This document shows, piece by piece, positions 43,621 through 53,616 of a stretch of 64,000 nt of DNA; the stretch's first letter is position 1; the number at the start of each line of letters is the position of its first letter. The position numbers and the translations under genes were made by a program. This DNA is from Paenibacillus profundus (GTDB lineage: Bacteria > Bacillota > Bacilli > Paenibacillales > Paenibacillaceae). The notes under the pieces were generated by a model that saw only the letters and a program-made list of their open reading frames with translations, had not been told where the DNA came from and did no database searches. The stretch spans positions 377,320 through 441,319 of the forward strand of contig NZ_JAJNBZ010000002.1 in assembly GCF_021369635.1 (NCBI RefSeq), read 5' to 3'.

Positions 43621-45171
43621 ATGATGAACACAGCTACCATGCAAGCCGGTCGCAGCCGCAAGCTGGTAACCCTGGCGCTGCTGCTGTCCACATTTCTTGC
43701 AGCTATTGAAGTGACGGTCGTTAGTACCGCCATGCCGAAGATCGTATCTGACTTGGGCGGTATGCAGCTGATCAGTTGGATATATGCCGCCTATTTGCTG
43801 ACGACGGCCGTATCGACGCCGCTGTTCGGTAAGTTGGCTGACTTATATGGACGCAAGAAGCTTTTTATTTTCGGCTCCGCCTTGTTCGTCGCAGGTTCCA
43901 TGTTATGCGGATTGTCGATGAACATGACGCAGATGGTCATATTTCGTGCGATTCAAGGGATAGGCGCTGGCGCCGTACTCCCGGTCACGTTCACGATTGT
44001 GGCCGACATTTACACGTTTGAAGAGCGAGCTAAGATCCAAGGGCTGTTTAGCTCCATATGGGGGATTGCGGGACTAGTAGGTCCGCTTGTCGGAGGATTT
44101 TTCGTCGACTCTCTGTCCTGGCATTGGATATTTTTCTTTAATGTTCCTTTTGGCATCGTATCCGTCTGGATGATTATCGTCTGCTTCAAAGAAAAGGTGG
44201 AACGGAAGGACAAACCGGTGGACTACGCAGGGGCTGCCACGTTCACGATTGGCATGACGGCCTTCTTGTTCGCAATTATTACCGGGGGGCAGAGCATTGC
44301 TTGGAACTCTCCATGGATGGTGCTATTGCTCGGGATCGCAGCTGTCTTTCTCGTCATGTTCTACTTTATTGAAATCAAAGCGCCGGAACCAATGGTGCCA
44401 TTTCAGCTGTTTCGCATTCGAGACATCGGCGTATCGAACTTGGTCGGATTTTTGATTAGCAGCGTTCTCATCGGGATCAACTCGTATTTGCCGCTATGGA
44501 TTCAAGGGGTGCTGGGTGAAAATGCGACAAGCTCAGGCCTGTCCTTGACGCCGATGTCGATCGGTTGGCTCATCGGTTCGATTATTGGGGGGCGGATGCT
44601 CATTAAGAGCGGAGCGCGCTTGACCTCTTCCATAGGGATGACCTTCATCGTCATTGGTTCCATATGGCTGGCAATGATTACCGGGGCGACATCGGTGTGG
44701 GTTATCGTTGCGTTGATGGCGATATCGGGTCTTGGCTTCGGCTTCTCGATAACCGTCTTTACGATCATTGTCCAATCTTCCGTGGAATGGAACATGCGCG
44801 GGGCATCGACGGCGCTGAATACGTTCGTGAGAACGTTGGGTCAGACGCTCGGTATTGCCGCCTTCGGAACGTTCCTGAATGCCCGCATTGCCTCGTTAGT
44901 CAGCACGGCGGGACCGGAAATTTCTTCGCAGATTACAAGCGATGATTTGAACAATTTGTTGAACCCCGAGAGTGCAAGCCAATTGGCGCCGGATATGATG
45001 AACATTTTACGTGGTTTTTTGGAAACGGGGCTATCTAATGTATTTGCCGTTATGGCTGCGATCGCGGTCATCTGCTTCGGGTGTACACTGCTGATGCCGA
45101 AGTCAAAGACTGGCCAAGGTACCAACCAAGCAGGTAATACTGCAGGTTCGGCAAGCCATTCCGCTTCGTAA
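43621..45171 (+). CDS. DHA2-type MFS multidrug exporter, copy 2
   Basis: A 516-residue, 14-helix exporter of the same group as the one at 37525-39162 but clearly diverged. Motif A is GKLADLYGRKKLFIFG; the first helix has TFLAAIEVTVVSTAMP, and GIAGLVGPLVGGFFVD follows. The end is a polar Gly/Ser tail. It has GGAAAGGGGAGG upstream. It is convergent with a MarR regulator gene, a combination common for drug or electrophile efflux. Confidence 0.92.
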   Translation: MMNTATMQAGRSRKLVTLALLLSTFLAAIEVTVVSTAMPKIVSDLGGMQLISWIYAAYLLTTAVSTPLFGKLADLYGRKKLFIFGSALFVAGSMLCGLSMNMTQMVIFRAIQGIGAGAVLPVTFTIVADIYTFEERAKIQGLFSSIWGIAGLVGPLVGGFFVDSLSWHWIFFFNVPFGIVSVWMIIVCFKEKVERKDKPVDYAGAATFTIGMTAFLFAIITGGQSIAWNSPWMVLLLGIAAVFLVMFYFIEIKAPEPMVPFQLFRIRDIGVSNLVGFLISSVLIGINSYLPLWIQGVLGENATSSGLSLTPMSIGWLIGSIIGGRMLIKSGARLTSSIGMTFIVIGSIWLAMITGATSVWVIVALMAISGLGFGFSITVFTIIVQSSVEWNMRGASTALNTFVRTLGQTLGIAAFGTFLNARIASLVSTAGPEISSQITSDDLNNLLNPESASQLAPDMMNILRGFLETGLSNVFAVMAAIAVICFGCTLLMPKSKTGQGTNQAGNTAGSASHSAS

Positions 45172-45232
45172 TGAATGCATCCGCATCGCTGTGAGGCTGC
45201 GGAATGAACTGGATGCTGTCCGTATAAAGAAG

Positions 45233-45270
45233 AAGAAACGGCGAATACGCTTATTCATTTGCCGTTTCTT
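45233..45270. terminator. Bidirectional terminator
   Basis: AAGAAACGGC..GCCGTTTCTT, 10-bp perfect stem between convergent genes. Confidence 0.8.
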
Positions 45271-45276
45271 CGTCAA

Positions 45277-45750
45277 TTAAGAGCCTTTCTTCGTGACGAG
45301 ACTCAATTTCTCCGCTTGTATACCTAATTTTTTAAGCAAAGAAATGGCTTGTTCCTTCTCTTCCAAGGTCAGACCACTCATGGCGCGCCGCAGCGTCTGC
45401 GCTTGCTTAGGGAATATGGCATTCATCTCTTCGTGTCCCATATCGGTAAGCTCCGCAAAAATGACACGGCGATCTTTGGCGCAAGGATGTCTGCGAAGCA
45501 GGCCGTTGCGCTCCAGCTTGTCGATGACGTAGGTGACGTTACCACTTTGCAGAAGAAGCTTTGCCCCGATTTGTTGTATAGGCTGAGGTCCTTTATGATG
45601 AAGCATTTCTAATACAGCAAAATCAGTAGGGTTGAACCCTTCCACTTTACATCCCGCGGCGGAATGGTCTGCGACACTCTTGAAAGCCTTGGAAAAGACG
45701 CGGAACAGATGTAGCGATGTTTCGGTCTCGCGATCGATTCGCTCAGACAT
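45277..45750 (-). CDS. MarR-family repressor (MhqR-like)
   Basis: A 157-residue winged-helix regulator. The DNA-binding region is IQQIGAKLLLQSGNVTYVID and the wing is CAKDRRVIFAELTD; the phrase FAVLEMLHHKGPQPIQ resembles MhqR, which controls quinone and catechol detoxification in Bacillus. It is divergent from a quinone oxidoreductase gene and faces an exporter, which supports the idea. No clear palindromic operator could be fixed in the 151-base divergent region. Confidence 0.85.
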   Translation of the reverse strand: MSERIDRETETSLHLFRVFSKAFKSVADHSAAGCKVEGFNPTDFAVLEMLHHKGPQPIQQIGAKLLLQSGNVTYVIDKLERNGLLRRHPCAKDRRVIFAELTDMGHEEMNAIFPKQAQTLRRAMSGLTLEEKEQAISLLKKLGIQAEKLSLVTKKGS

Positions 45751-45901
45751 TCGAATCCCACCTTATACTAGTAGTTGCGTAATAATCGTATAACGGAAGC
45801 GAACATGACTAAAATATCATTTATCACATTTGTGAAAGAAAGAACAAAAAAATTTTAAAATGTTTAAATTCGTTCAATAACGTAAAAAGGAGGCGGAACG
45901 A

Positions 45902-46897
45902 TTGAAGAATGATGAACACGCTGAAATGATCGCTTGTCGAGTAGGGGAAGAACAGAAGCTGTATTGGGGATTGTGGAACAAGCCCGCATTGAAGTCCGGA
46001 GAGCTGCTTGTCCGCATCTACGCAACGGCGTTGAACCGGGCAGATCTGCTGCAGAAGCGCGGGAAATATCCGGTTCCGGCAGGGGCTTCGCCCATATTGG
46101 GGCTGGAGATGTCAGGTACCGTTGAAGCAATCGGAGAAGGCGTCACCGGTTGGAACATAGGCGATCGGGTGTGCGCGCTGCTGCCGGGAGGTGGCTACGC
46201 CCAATACGCGGCCATTCCTTCGAATATGGCGATGCGCGTTCCCGATAACATGACGCTGGAACAGGCGGCCGCAATGCCTGAAGCTTATTTGACCGCATTT
46301 TTGAATGTATTTCAACTTGGCCGTCTGCAAGCAGGGGAGTCCGTGCTTATCCATGCCGGCGCAAGCGGAGTAGGAACGGCGGCGATTCAGCTTGCCCATG
46401 CTGCCGGTGCGCGTGTGGCCGCCACGGCCGGATCGGAGGAGAAGTGCGGAGTAATCAAGCAGCTCGGTGCCGAGCTTGCAGTGAATTACCGCAAGGAGCC
46501 GCTTGCCGAGTCTGTGTTACAATGGACGGGGCAAGCAGGTGTACATTTGGTGCTCGATCCGGTCCTTGCTCCGTATTGGAAGGACCACCTTCAATGCATG
46601 GCGATGGACGGTCGTCTCGTGCTAATAGGCACGCTGGGCGGTTCCAAGGTTGAGGTGGATTTTATGTCTGTCATGCTGCGTCGGCTCCAGATTATTGGCA
46701 GCACGCTCCGCGGGCTGCCGCTTGAACGCAAGGCCCGGTTGACGGCTGATTTTGTTTCCTTCGCGATGCCGCGGTTCGAAGCGGGGCAGTGTATGCCTGT
46801 CGTGGATTCCGTATGGCAGCCGGATCAAATAAATGAAGCACATGGGCGTATGGAACGTAATGAAAATGTAGGGAAATTAGTTCTAATCGTGCCTTGA
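45902..46897 (+). CDS. NAD(P)H quinone oxidoreductase (zeta-crystallin/PIG3 type)
   Basis: A 331-residue medium-chain dehydrogenase without zinc ligands. The N-terminal catalytic domain carries ATALNRADLLQKRGKYPVP. The Rossmann domain carries VLIHAGASGVGTAAIQLAHA (nucleotide-binding motif AxxGVG). Later come VLDPVLAPYW and IIGSTLRGLPLERKARL, typical of PIG3-type quinone reductases. It reduces quinones or other activated enones. TTG start at 45902, seven bases after GGAGG. Divergent from the MhqR-like regulator. Confidence 0.9.
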   Translation: MKNDEHAEMIACRVGEEQKLYWGLWNKPALKSGELLVRIYATALNRADLLQKRGKYPVPAGASPILGLEMSGTVEAIGEGVTGWNIGDRVCALLPGGGYAQYAAIPSNMAMRVPDNMTLEQAAAMPEAYLTAFLNVFQLGRLQAGESVLIHAGASGVGTAAIQLAHAAGARVAATAGSEEKCGVIKQLGAELAVNYRKEPLAESVLQWTGQAGVHLVLDPVLAPYWKDHLQCMAMDGRLVLIGTLGGSKVEVDFMSVMLRRLQIIGSTLRGLPLERKARLTADFVSFAMPRFEAGQCMPVVDSVWQPDQINEAHGRMERNENVGKLVLIVP

Positions 46898-46923
46898 GGC
46901 ACAACTGAAAGGGGAAATTCCTC

Positions 46924-47622
46924 TTGATTGTACTGGATACACATATTCAATCAGCGGGTTACGATAAAGGTGAATCAAAAATTCATGATATTACGTTTCA
47001 GGTCGAGGCCGGCCAATTGGTGGGCTTAATCGGACCGAACGGTGCGGGGAAGAGCACCACGATCAAGTCGATATTAGGAATTATGCGTGATGTGCAAGGA
47101 AGCGTACGAATTGGCGACGGCAAGGGGACCTACGCTTACGTTCCGGAACAGCCGGTGCTATATGATTCCATGACATTGTGGGAGCATTTGGAACTGGCTG
47201 CGGCAGCGCATGAGATGCCGCGTGACGAGTTCGAAGCACGGGCAGAGGAGTTGTTGCTGGAGTTCCAGATGACGGAGCAGAAGCATCATCTGCCGACCAG
47301 CTTCTCCAAAGGAATGCAGCAGAAGCTAATGCTTATTATCGCCTTCCTGCTGCGTCCTTCTCTCTATATAGTGGACGAGCCGTTCGTCGGATTGGATCCG
47401 CGCGCCACCCGACGTTTTCTCCGCATGCTCGACAAGGAACGACAGCGCGGGGCAGGTGTGCTGATGAGCACGCACGTGTTGGATACAGCCGAACGCGTGT
47501 GCGATTCCTTCGTGCTCATTCACCAAGGGCGCATTGTTGCCCGTGGAACATTTGAAGAGGTGCGGCAGGCGTGCGGATTGCCTGAGGGCACTTTATTCGA
47601 TTGCTTTGAGGCGTTGACCTGA
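46924..47622 (+). CDS. ABC transporter ATP-binding protein EcsA
   Basis: A 232-residue ABC ATPase with Walker A GLIGPNGAGKST, signature SFSKGMQQKLM and Walker B LYIVDEPFVGLDPRATR. Together with the next gene, length and sequence match the EcsAB pair, which in Bacillus affects intramembrane proteolysis, secretion and competence; the transported substrate is thought to be peptide fragments. It uses a TTG start after AAAGGGGAAA. It ends with a one-base overlap into ecsB. An ecsC gene is not found behind. Confidence 0.9.
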   Translation: MIVLDTHIQSAGYDKGESKIHDITFQVEAGQLVGLIGPNGAGKSTTIKSILGIMRDVQGSVRIGDGKGTYAYVPEQPVLYDSMTLWEHLELAAAAHEMPRDEFEARAEELLLEFQMTEQKHHLPTSFSKGMQQKLMLIIAFLLRPSLYIVDEPFVGLDPRATRRFLRMLDKERQRGAGVLMSTHVLDTAERVCDSFVLIHQGRIVARGTFEEVRQACGLPEGTLFDCFEALT

Positions 47623-48926
47623 TGGCGAAGCAGCGATCTATCACAGCGATGGAACCATGGACACTGGCTTCGCGGCGCTTGAAGACGAATGCCGTCTACC
47701 AATGGAAGGCGCTGCGCACCGTATTGGATTGGACGGTGTGGCTGTATATCGTCATCCCGCTATTGCTGCTCGGGCTCAAGTTCTACTATGATTGGTGGAC
47801 GGATCCGCTGCCTGCCTCATGGATTGCTGGGCCGTACATCCTGTTTCTTCTGCCCTGTATTTTGCCTGTCATTATGGGGATGATGCATACTTGGGCGGAA
47901 GGGGGAGACATCTTATTTTTGCGTCAAAAATCGACATGGTGGAAACGGTTGGTACTATTCGGCTTGCTCGGGTACATCATTCGCAGTGTGCTGGTTACCG
48001 GCTTCGCGCTGCTTCTCGTCTCTCCATGGCTCGTTCGCGGGTATGGCTTGCCCGTTACTCTGCTGCTTGGCTTCGGCCTCGCCGTCAGTGTATTGTCTGT
48101 CTTGACTGCATTGCTGCGCAATCGTGTCCATATTGCATATGGCGGTTGGCGAAGATGGGGGATATCGCTTATCGTCGGTATACTGTCTATTGCAGCATTC
48201 GGATTCACATTGTATGTGCTGCAACTCCATTATCTGATCTGTATTGGTTGGGCGGCAATACTGGCAGTGCTTGCGACTCCACTCTTTCTATGGCGCATCC
48301 ATGCGCGGCACACGTTTGACCGGGATGTCGAGGTAGAAGGGGAAATAAAGCTGCGCTTGACAGCGTTGCTGCTGTCCCGAAGCGTAGAGAAACCGACGCG
48401 GAGCAAACGCAAGCGCCCACTCCTATTCCCGAGATCCGGATATTTTATGAAGCGAAAAAATGGCAGCCAGCAAATCGGCGCAATTGCCGTCAAATCTTTG
48501 CTGCGCAGCAGATCTCATCTGACTTTCTATATTCAACTCACCATGGTTGGCCTTGGAGCATCGTTCGTTGCATCCCAGTTCGGGCTCTTTCTCATTATTG
48601 TGCCTGTATTGTACGTCATCCTCAGTTATTGGCTTAGCATGTACTGGCGAGAGTTCATTGAAGGCGATGTTCCTGCCATGTTCTCATTCCGTTCCGAGCA
48701 GCTGCATAAAGCAGCGCAGCATATGGTAATGGTGCTCTGTGCAGTTCCTGGCGCTCTGTGGGCGCTCGCAGGGGGCTTAGTTATGACGACGCCTCTCCTA
48801 AGCATCGGCTTGGCGGCATTCGGAGGGCTGGCCGCTGCGTATATCGGCAGTATTGTCATACTGATGACTGGTTGGAAAGAGAAGCGCAAGCAGGCAGATG
48901 CCGCGGAAGATATGGCAGGGCAATAA
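47622..48926 (+). CDS. ABC transporter permease EcsB
   Basis: A 434-residue membrane protein with about ten hydrophobic segments, partner of EcsA. The middle loop is strongly basic (SRSVEKPTRSKRKRPLLF). Typical EcsB stretches are ARRLKTNAVYQWKALRTVLDW-like at the start and PVLYVILSYWLSMYWREFI near the end. Its ATG overlaps the ecsA stop codon. Confidence 0.88.
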   Translation: MAKQRSITAMEPWTLASRRLKTNAVYQWKALRTVLDWTVWLYIVIPLLLLGLKFYYDWWTDPLPASWIAGPYILFLLPCILPVIMGMMHTWAEGGDILFLRQKSTWWKRLVLFGLLGYIIRSVLVTGFALLLVSPWLVRGYGLPVTLLLGFGLAVSVLSVLTALLRNRVHIAYGGWRRWGISLIVGILSIAAFGFTLYVLQLHYLICIGWAAILAVLATPLFLWRIHARHTFDRDVEVEGEIKLRLTALLLSRSVEKPTRSKRKRPLLFPRSGYFMKRKNGSQQIGAIAVKSLLRSRSHLTFYIQLTMVGLGASFVASQFGLFLIIVPVLYVILSYWLSMYWREFIEGDVPAMFSFRSEQLHKAAQHMVMVLCAVPGALWALAGGLVMTTPLLSIGLAAFGGLAAAYIGSIVILMTGWKEKRKQADAAEDMAGQ

Positions 48927-48994
48927 TGGGCGGGGTATGTTCCTCTTCGACTCGGGCATATTAACGGATAGCTCACCAAATAGGAGGAACGAAT

Positions 48995-49411
48995 ATGCCA
49001 GAAGCAGCCATTCGGTTCCGGTTCACGGACGCCGCCAGTGCCATGTTGGCATTTGATACGTTGGAGGAATTGGGATACACTCCGGCATATGACGGAGACA
49101 ACCATACGGAACTTCATGTGCATGTGGAAAAAAGAGATCTCACGTCTGCGCTCGAAATAGCAGAGGCGCATGGTGGACAGCTTGTAGAGGAAGCGGATTT
49201 AACTGAAGTGTCCGTCATGAATCAGGCTTACGGCATGGATTGGATTCCGATTCCGGCACATGTCGTTAATGAGGATTGGGCTGATGATGATCGATATGCT
49301 GTGAAGGAGCGTACTCCGAATCATGATGACTTGTCTCATCGGGAGGAAGAAGCCTTTGGTTGGATCGATGACGAGACGACCAATCAATTCCCAGGCGGCA
49401 TTCATATCTGA
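48995..49411 (+). CDS. Conserved hypothetical acidic protein
   Basis: A 138-residue protein that I do not recognise. The first 75 residues look like a compact alpha/beta domain (AIRFRFTDAASAMLAFDTLE, TPAYDGDNHTELHVHV). The C-terminal part is acidic and disordered-looking (NEDWADDDRYAVKER, HREEEAFGWIDDE). No signal peptide or membrane helix is present. The ribosome binding site is strong (AGGAGG). It lies between ecsAB and a flavoprotein gene. Confidence 0.7.
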   Translation: MPEAAIRFRFTDAASAMLAFDTLEELGYTPAYDGDNHTELHVHVEKRDLTSALEIAEAHGGQLVEEADLTEVSVMNQAYGMDWIPIPAHVVNEDWADDDRYAVKERTPNHDDLSHREEEAFGWIDDETTNQFPGGIHI

Positions 49412-49461
49412 GTCGCAGAATATACGATGAACATAATTTAATGGTGCATTTTATGAAATAA

Positions 49462-49510
49462 GGGCAGTTCCGTCTATTGTACCCCTGAGAGGGGATAGCG
49501 GACTGCCCTG
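49462..49510. terminator. Terminator between convergent genes
   Basis: GGGCAGTTCCG..CGGACTGCCC with an inner CCCCTGAGAGGGG hairpin, followed by TGTTTGTC. Confidence 0.75.
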
Positions 49511-49527
49511 TTTGTCATTTAATCGAG

Positions 49528-50796
49528 CTATTCATGAACGGCTTGGGCAGCGTGTTTGCCGGCTGTATAGCCTGTCGCAAAGGCGGCCGTAATATTGTAT
49601 CCCCCTGTATAGCCGTGAACGTCCAAAATCTCTCCGCAGAAGAACAACCCGTGCATCTTCCGGGATTGCATCGTCTTTGGTTCAATCTCCTTCAGGTGGA
49701 CTCCGCCTCCGGTTACGAATGCTTCTTCCAATGAGAGGGTTCCGTTCACTTTGATCGGAAATGCTTTTATAAGACGGCACAGATCCTGCCAGGGCTGCTT
49801 CGGAATATGATCGTAGGTTACCGTGTCATCGATTCCTGCTTGCTGTAACAAAATGGGGATGATTCGCTCGGGCAGCAGCAGCTTGAGCACATTTTTTACG
49901 GCTTTCTTCGGTTCTTGCGCGCAAAGCTGCAAAGATTTCCGTTCGAGTTCGGCCAGAGACATCTCTGGCTGGAGGTCGATCGTCAGATTGACGGTCTCGC
50001 GTCCCGAACGTTGTAATTGCTTGATGACGAACTGACTGCAACGAAGCGCGGTCGGTCCAGATAGACCGAAATGAGTGAACAGCAGGTCGCCTTCGTGTTC
50101 AACCACCTTTTTGCCTTTCTCATTCCATACTGCGACACGAACGCTGCGCAGCGACAACCCTTGCAGCAGTTTCTCTCGAATAAAGTACGCATTTGAAGTA
50201 AGCGGCACTTCGGTCGGATACAACTCCGTTATCGTATGACCTGCTGCCGTCGCCCAAGCGTAACCATCGCCGGTGGAGCCGGTGTGAGGTACAGATTTTC
50301 CGCCCGTTGCAATAATGACAGCGTTGCTATGCAGCGTTGCTCCGTTTTTGAAGCGCACGCCTTGAACTGCTCCTTCGTGATATAATACGTCGGCGACCGG
50401 TTGGTTTACGAGTATCGTGACGCCAAGGCGGCGAACCTCGCCGATTAACGCTTCGACCACAGTCTTTGCTTTATCCGAGACGGGAAACATACGTCCGTTA
50501 TCTTCTTCCTTCAAAGCGATGCCAAGGCCTTCAAAAAAACGGATAATATCCCGATTATTAAAGTGGGCGAAGGCACTGTGCAAAAATTTACCATTACCCG
50601 GAATGTGTCGAATTAGTTCCTCTTGGTCTTTAATGTTAGTTACATTGCATCGTCCGCCGCCGGATATGGCGAGCTTGCGTCCGAGCTTGTCCCCTTTGTC
50701 GACAAGCACCACCCGCGCGCCGTGTTCAGCAGCTGCGATGCAGGCCATTAGACCGGAAGGGCCTCCCCCAATGACGATAATATCGGTTTGTTTCAT
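49528..50796 (-). CDS. HI0933-family FAD-dependent oxidoreductase (YtfP-like)
   Basis: A 422-residue flavoprotein. The dinucleotide-binding motif is [17 protein letters not shown], then the family hallmark [14 protein letters not shown] (about 41-54), [20 protein letters not shown], and near the end [17 protein letters not shown] with the second FAD contact. The group includes BaiN-type enzymes, but the substrate is not known for most members. Single gene with GGAGAACG before the ATG. Confidence 0.9.
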   Translation of the reverse strand: MKQTDIIVIGGGPSGLMACIAAAEHGARVVLVDKGDKLGRKLAISGGGRCNVTNIKDQEELIRHIPGNGKFLHSAFAHFNNRDIIRFFEGLGIALKEEDNGRMFPVSDKAKTVVEALIGEVRRLGVTILVNQPVADVLYHEGAVQGVRFKNGATLHSNAVIIATGGKSVPHTGSTGDGYAWATAAGHTITELYPTEVPLTSNAYFIREKLLQGLSLRSVRVAVWNEKGKKVVEHEGDLLFTHFGLSGPTALRCSQFVIKQLQRSGRETVNLTIDLQPEMSLAELERKSLQLCAQEPKKAVKNVLKLLLPERIIPILLQQAGIDDTVTYDHIPKQPWQDLCRLIKAFPIKVNGTLSLEEAFVTGGGVHLKEIEPKTMQSRKMHGLFFCGEILDVHGYTGGYNITAAFATGYTAGKHAAQAVHE

Positions 50797-50941
50797 TTCG
50801 TTCTCCTTCTGCTATTGTTCTTACGCTATTGTAACGCAAAAATCGAAACTTGACGAAAAGGTTGTGTTGCTCCATTGTTAATAAAGAATAATTATGATTT
50901 AACCAAGGCATCTTTAACTTACTTTATAGAGGAGATATAAC

Positions 50942-52690
50942 ATGTACGTGGCCCTCAAGGAAACCCTGCTGCAAGTTCTAATTGCTTGTATTCCGGCGTT
51001 CTCTTGGCAGCTCTGCTCCATCAAGCCGGAGCGCGTAGCGCGCGCACCGGTTATCATCGGACTGACATCGGCTTTCTCCGTACTTCTTTGCATGGTGTTC
51101 TCATTTTATATGGATACGGCGCAACCTTTTGATTTCCGTTTGCTCCCGTACATGCTCGGTATTTGGTATGGAGGTTACCGTATCGGGCTTGCCATCGTTG
51201 GGCTCTATATATTAATGATGTTCGGCTTCCAAGGAGTTCAACAGCCGCAAATGATGTGGGGCGATGCGCTTATTTATTTGACGCCGTTTATTTTTGCTTT
51301 CATTAATAAATTCCGTCAATCTGGATTGCGGATGCGCCTTTTTATTTATCTTTCCTTTTCTTTGCTCGGAATTATGCTTTATTACGGGTTTTATGCAACC
51401 GCTTCACCACACGGGAGGCTATTTTTGTTCACTGATGCGAAAGTGATGCTGTTCATGGTTATGTTCGCCGTCATGTTTCTGATTACCGCCTGCCTGCTCA
51501 TTTATATGATTGAAGAAACGCGGGAGAAAGCTTTTTTGCAGCAAGGATATCAGACGGTCTCTCGGCGCTATCGGGAAGAAATGGAGAAGCTAAGTCAAAT
51601 TTTGAATACAGCGCCGCTCTGTGTAATTGCTATTGATGTTGAGACGAGAATTACAGCAATTAACGATAATATGATTGAAGGAATACTTTTGCAAGTGCCC
51701 AATGTTGCACGGGCTGAGTTGATTGATCGGCCGCTGAGCGAATTGCTGCAAAAGATGGGGGACAATCCGAATCAGTTCATTATTTTAGAGGGGGCGCTGC
51801 AGGGAGGCGTCGTGGACGGGGAAGTGGCCCGGTTCGGAGATCGGGAATATTACATACTTGCCAATGCCATTCGAAGTCAGGAGACGGGAGAAATCGTCGG
51901 AGCGGTCGGTATGGCGCACGATATCACAGAGCTAACCCAGCTGCGCACCGAAATCGGCAATATGGAACGGCTCCATCTGGTGGGGCAGATGGCAGCAAGC
52001 ATTACACATGAAATTCGCAATCCGATGGCGGTTATTCGCGGTTTTATGCAGCTGATGCAAGAGAAGAGTCCTGACAATTTACAAAATTATTTTCATATCG
52101 TTATGGATGAAATTGACCGTGCCAACGGGATTATTAATGATTTTTTGGCGCTGGCGCAAAATCGAATCGTGGAGAAGGAACAGATTCATCTGCACGATAT
52201 CATTCAGCAACTGTCTCCGCTCCTCTGGGCGGATGCGAATCTCCGCGGTCAACAAATCATATTCCGGCTTGCTGAACACGAGCTTATTCCAACGCTATAT
52301 TTGAATACCAAGGAAATGAAGCAGCTCATTCTGAACTTGGCGCGAAATGCGATGGAGGCGATGGAAGCTTCGGATACGGAGGGAATATTAACTTTAGAGA
52401 CGGTGCTTGTTCCGCAAGGCGTTCAGCTCCGGGTACGTGATACGGGATCAGGTATTCCTCAGGTAGAGCTGGATAAGTTGTTCGAGCCTTTCTATACGAC
52501 CAAATCAAAAGGAACGGGGCTCGGCTTGCCTTTGTGTTTGAGCATTATGGAGCGGCATAAGGGGACGATAGAGGTATTCAGTACTGAAGAAGGAACTGTT
52601 TTTGAAGTGACGTTCCGGTTACATGCCGCTGATTCGGAGGGAAGCTTCCCGTCACTCAATGATGAAGCCGGGGCCCCCGCATTGAATTGA
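50942..52690 (+). CDS. Orphan membrane histidine kinase (KinB/sporulation-kinase type)
   Basis: A 582-residue sensor kinase. There are six hydrophobic helices at the N terminus (5TM-Lyt-like, residues about 5-200), a PAS-like domain (about 220-335; IAIDVETRITAINDN, GAVGMAHDITEL), a phosphoacceptor domain with His in ASITHEIRNPMAVIRGFMQL (about 354), and an ATPase domain (NLARNAMEAM, DTGSGIPQ, TTKSKGTGLGL). No response regulator gene is adjacent. Orphan kinases of this shape commonly feed the sporulation phosphorelay. AGAGGAGAT precedes the ATG. Confidence 0.88.
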   Translation: MYVALKETLLQVLIACIPAFSWQLCSIKPERVARAPVIIGLTSAFSVLLCMVFSFYMDTAQPFDFRLLPYMLGIWYGGYRIGLAIVGLYILMMFGFQGVQQPQMMWGDALIYLTPFIFAFINKFRQSGLRMRLFIYLSFSLLGIMLYYGFYATASPHGRLFLFTDAKVMLFMVMFAVMFLITACLLIYMIEETREKAFLQQGYQTVSRRYREEMEKLSQILNTAPLCVIAIDVETRITAINDNMIEGILLQVPNVARAELIDRPLSELLQKMGDNPNQFIILEGALQGGVVDGEVARFGDREYYILANAIRSQETGEIVGAVGMAHDITELTQLRTEIGNMERLHLVGQMAASITHEIRNPMAVIRGFMQLMQEKSPDNLQNYFHIVMDEIDRANGIINDFLALAQNRIVEKEQIHLHDIIQQLSPLLWADANLRGQQIIFRLAEHELIPTLYLNTKEMKQLILNLARNAMEAMEASDTEGILTLETVLVPQGVQLRVRDTGSGIPQVELDKLFEPFYTTKSKGTGLGLPLCLSIMERHKGTIEVFSTEEGTVFEVTFRLHAADSEGSFPSLNDEAGAPALN

Positions 52691-52736
52691 ACCCGTCGTA
52701 AACGTTCGTTATGATAGACATATGGGGGGGGACCGT

Positions 52737-53537
52737 ATGAATGTGCTTCAAATCGGAAATATTACAATCAATTGGGAGTTGTTTGTCAGCTTTGCCTCTT
52801 TTCTTATCGCGGTATTCATCATTTCACTTCGCTCACGTATGGAAGGGCAAGCTTTACGGCATTATACCGACTGGGCGCTAACGGTAGCACTTCTGTTTAT
52901 TTTGAACGAAAAACTCGGATTTCTGTGGGATTCCCCGTCTATTATATGGCAGCAGCCGCGTACGCTGCTTTATTTGAACGGAACGTCCGCGAACGGCAAT
53001 ATGCTGCTTCTGCTCGGGATTGCCGTATGGACGACTATATATGTACGTAAGCACAAACTTTCATATACGATATTGTTTGATCTGTTGGCTCACGGTATCT
53101 TCACGTGGGTAGCGGCCTACGGCTGGCTCTATACGCTGAACGGGTCCAATGCTCCGGGCTTTACGCCGCTGCCGCTGCCAAGCGGGTTTCCGGCTCATGG
53201 CCTGCCTCCGGCGGAGACGTTGGCTTGCCTCATCCTGCTTGTCGGGATGTGGATGCGCCGCTGCCCGTTAGGTACGCTTGCAGATGCTGAGCTTGGCTTT
53301 CTCGCAGGAGGGAGCATCGGCATGCTGGGCAGCTACTTCAAGCCGTACGAGTCGCTTTGGCTCGGATTGGGGTATGAGCAATGGCTGTGTGCCGCAATGT
53401 TGGCTGCAGGCTACGTCGCTGTGCGCCGCCGTGAACAAGGGAAGCAAGGGGCGGCTGAACCGACTGAATCGGTTGAACTGGCTAACCTGACTGAACAAGC
53501 ACCGGAGGCTGATGAAGCAGATCATCTGAAAGGATAG
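52737..53537 (+). CDS. Multi-pass membrane protein of unknown function
   Basis: A 266-residue protein with about six predicted helices (for example ELFVSFASFLIAVFIISL, WALTVALLFIL, LLLLGIAVWTTIYV, LACLILLVGMWM). It has an acidic, hydrophilic C-terminal tail (AAEPTESVELANLTEQAP). The overall topology recalls diacylglyceryl-transferase-like membrane proteins, but their signature is not seen, so no function is given. The start at 52737 follows GGGGGGGG. It lies 46 bases after the kinase gene and is probably cotranscribed. Confidence 0.7.
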   Translation: MNVLQIGNITINWELFVSFASFLIAVFIISLRSRMEGQALRHYTDWALTVALLFILNEKLGFLWDSPSIIWQQPRTLLYLNGTSANGNMLLLLGIAVWTTIYVRKHKLSYTILFDLLAHGIFTWVAAYGWLYTLNGSNAPGFTPLPLPSGFPAHGLPPAETLACLILLVGMWMRRCPLGTLADAELGFLAGGSIGMLGSYFKPYESLWLGLGYEQWLCAAMLAAGYVAVRRREQGKQGAAEPTESVELANLTEQAPEADEADHLKG

Positions 53538-53616
53538 GCTTCCTTCTCTATGCGCATAATAGAGGTTGTTCACACGCACTTTATAGAAGCGACATAGCGG
53601 AAAGGAGGCCCATGCG

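Noticed and set aside
53564-53590. Another hairpin-element fragment (AGAGGTTGTTCACACGCACT)
   Set aside because: Only the first 12 bases match the element tail; too short to claim.
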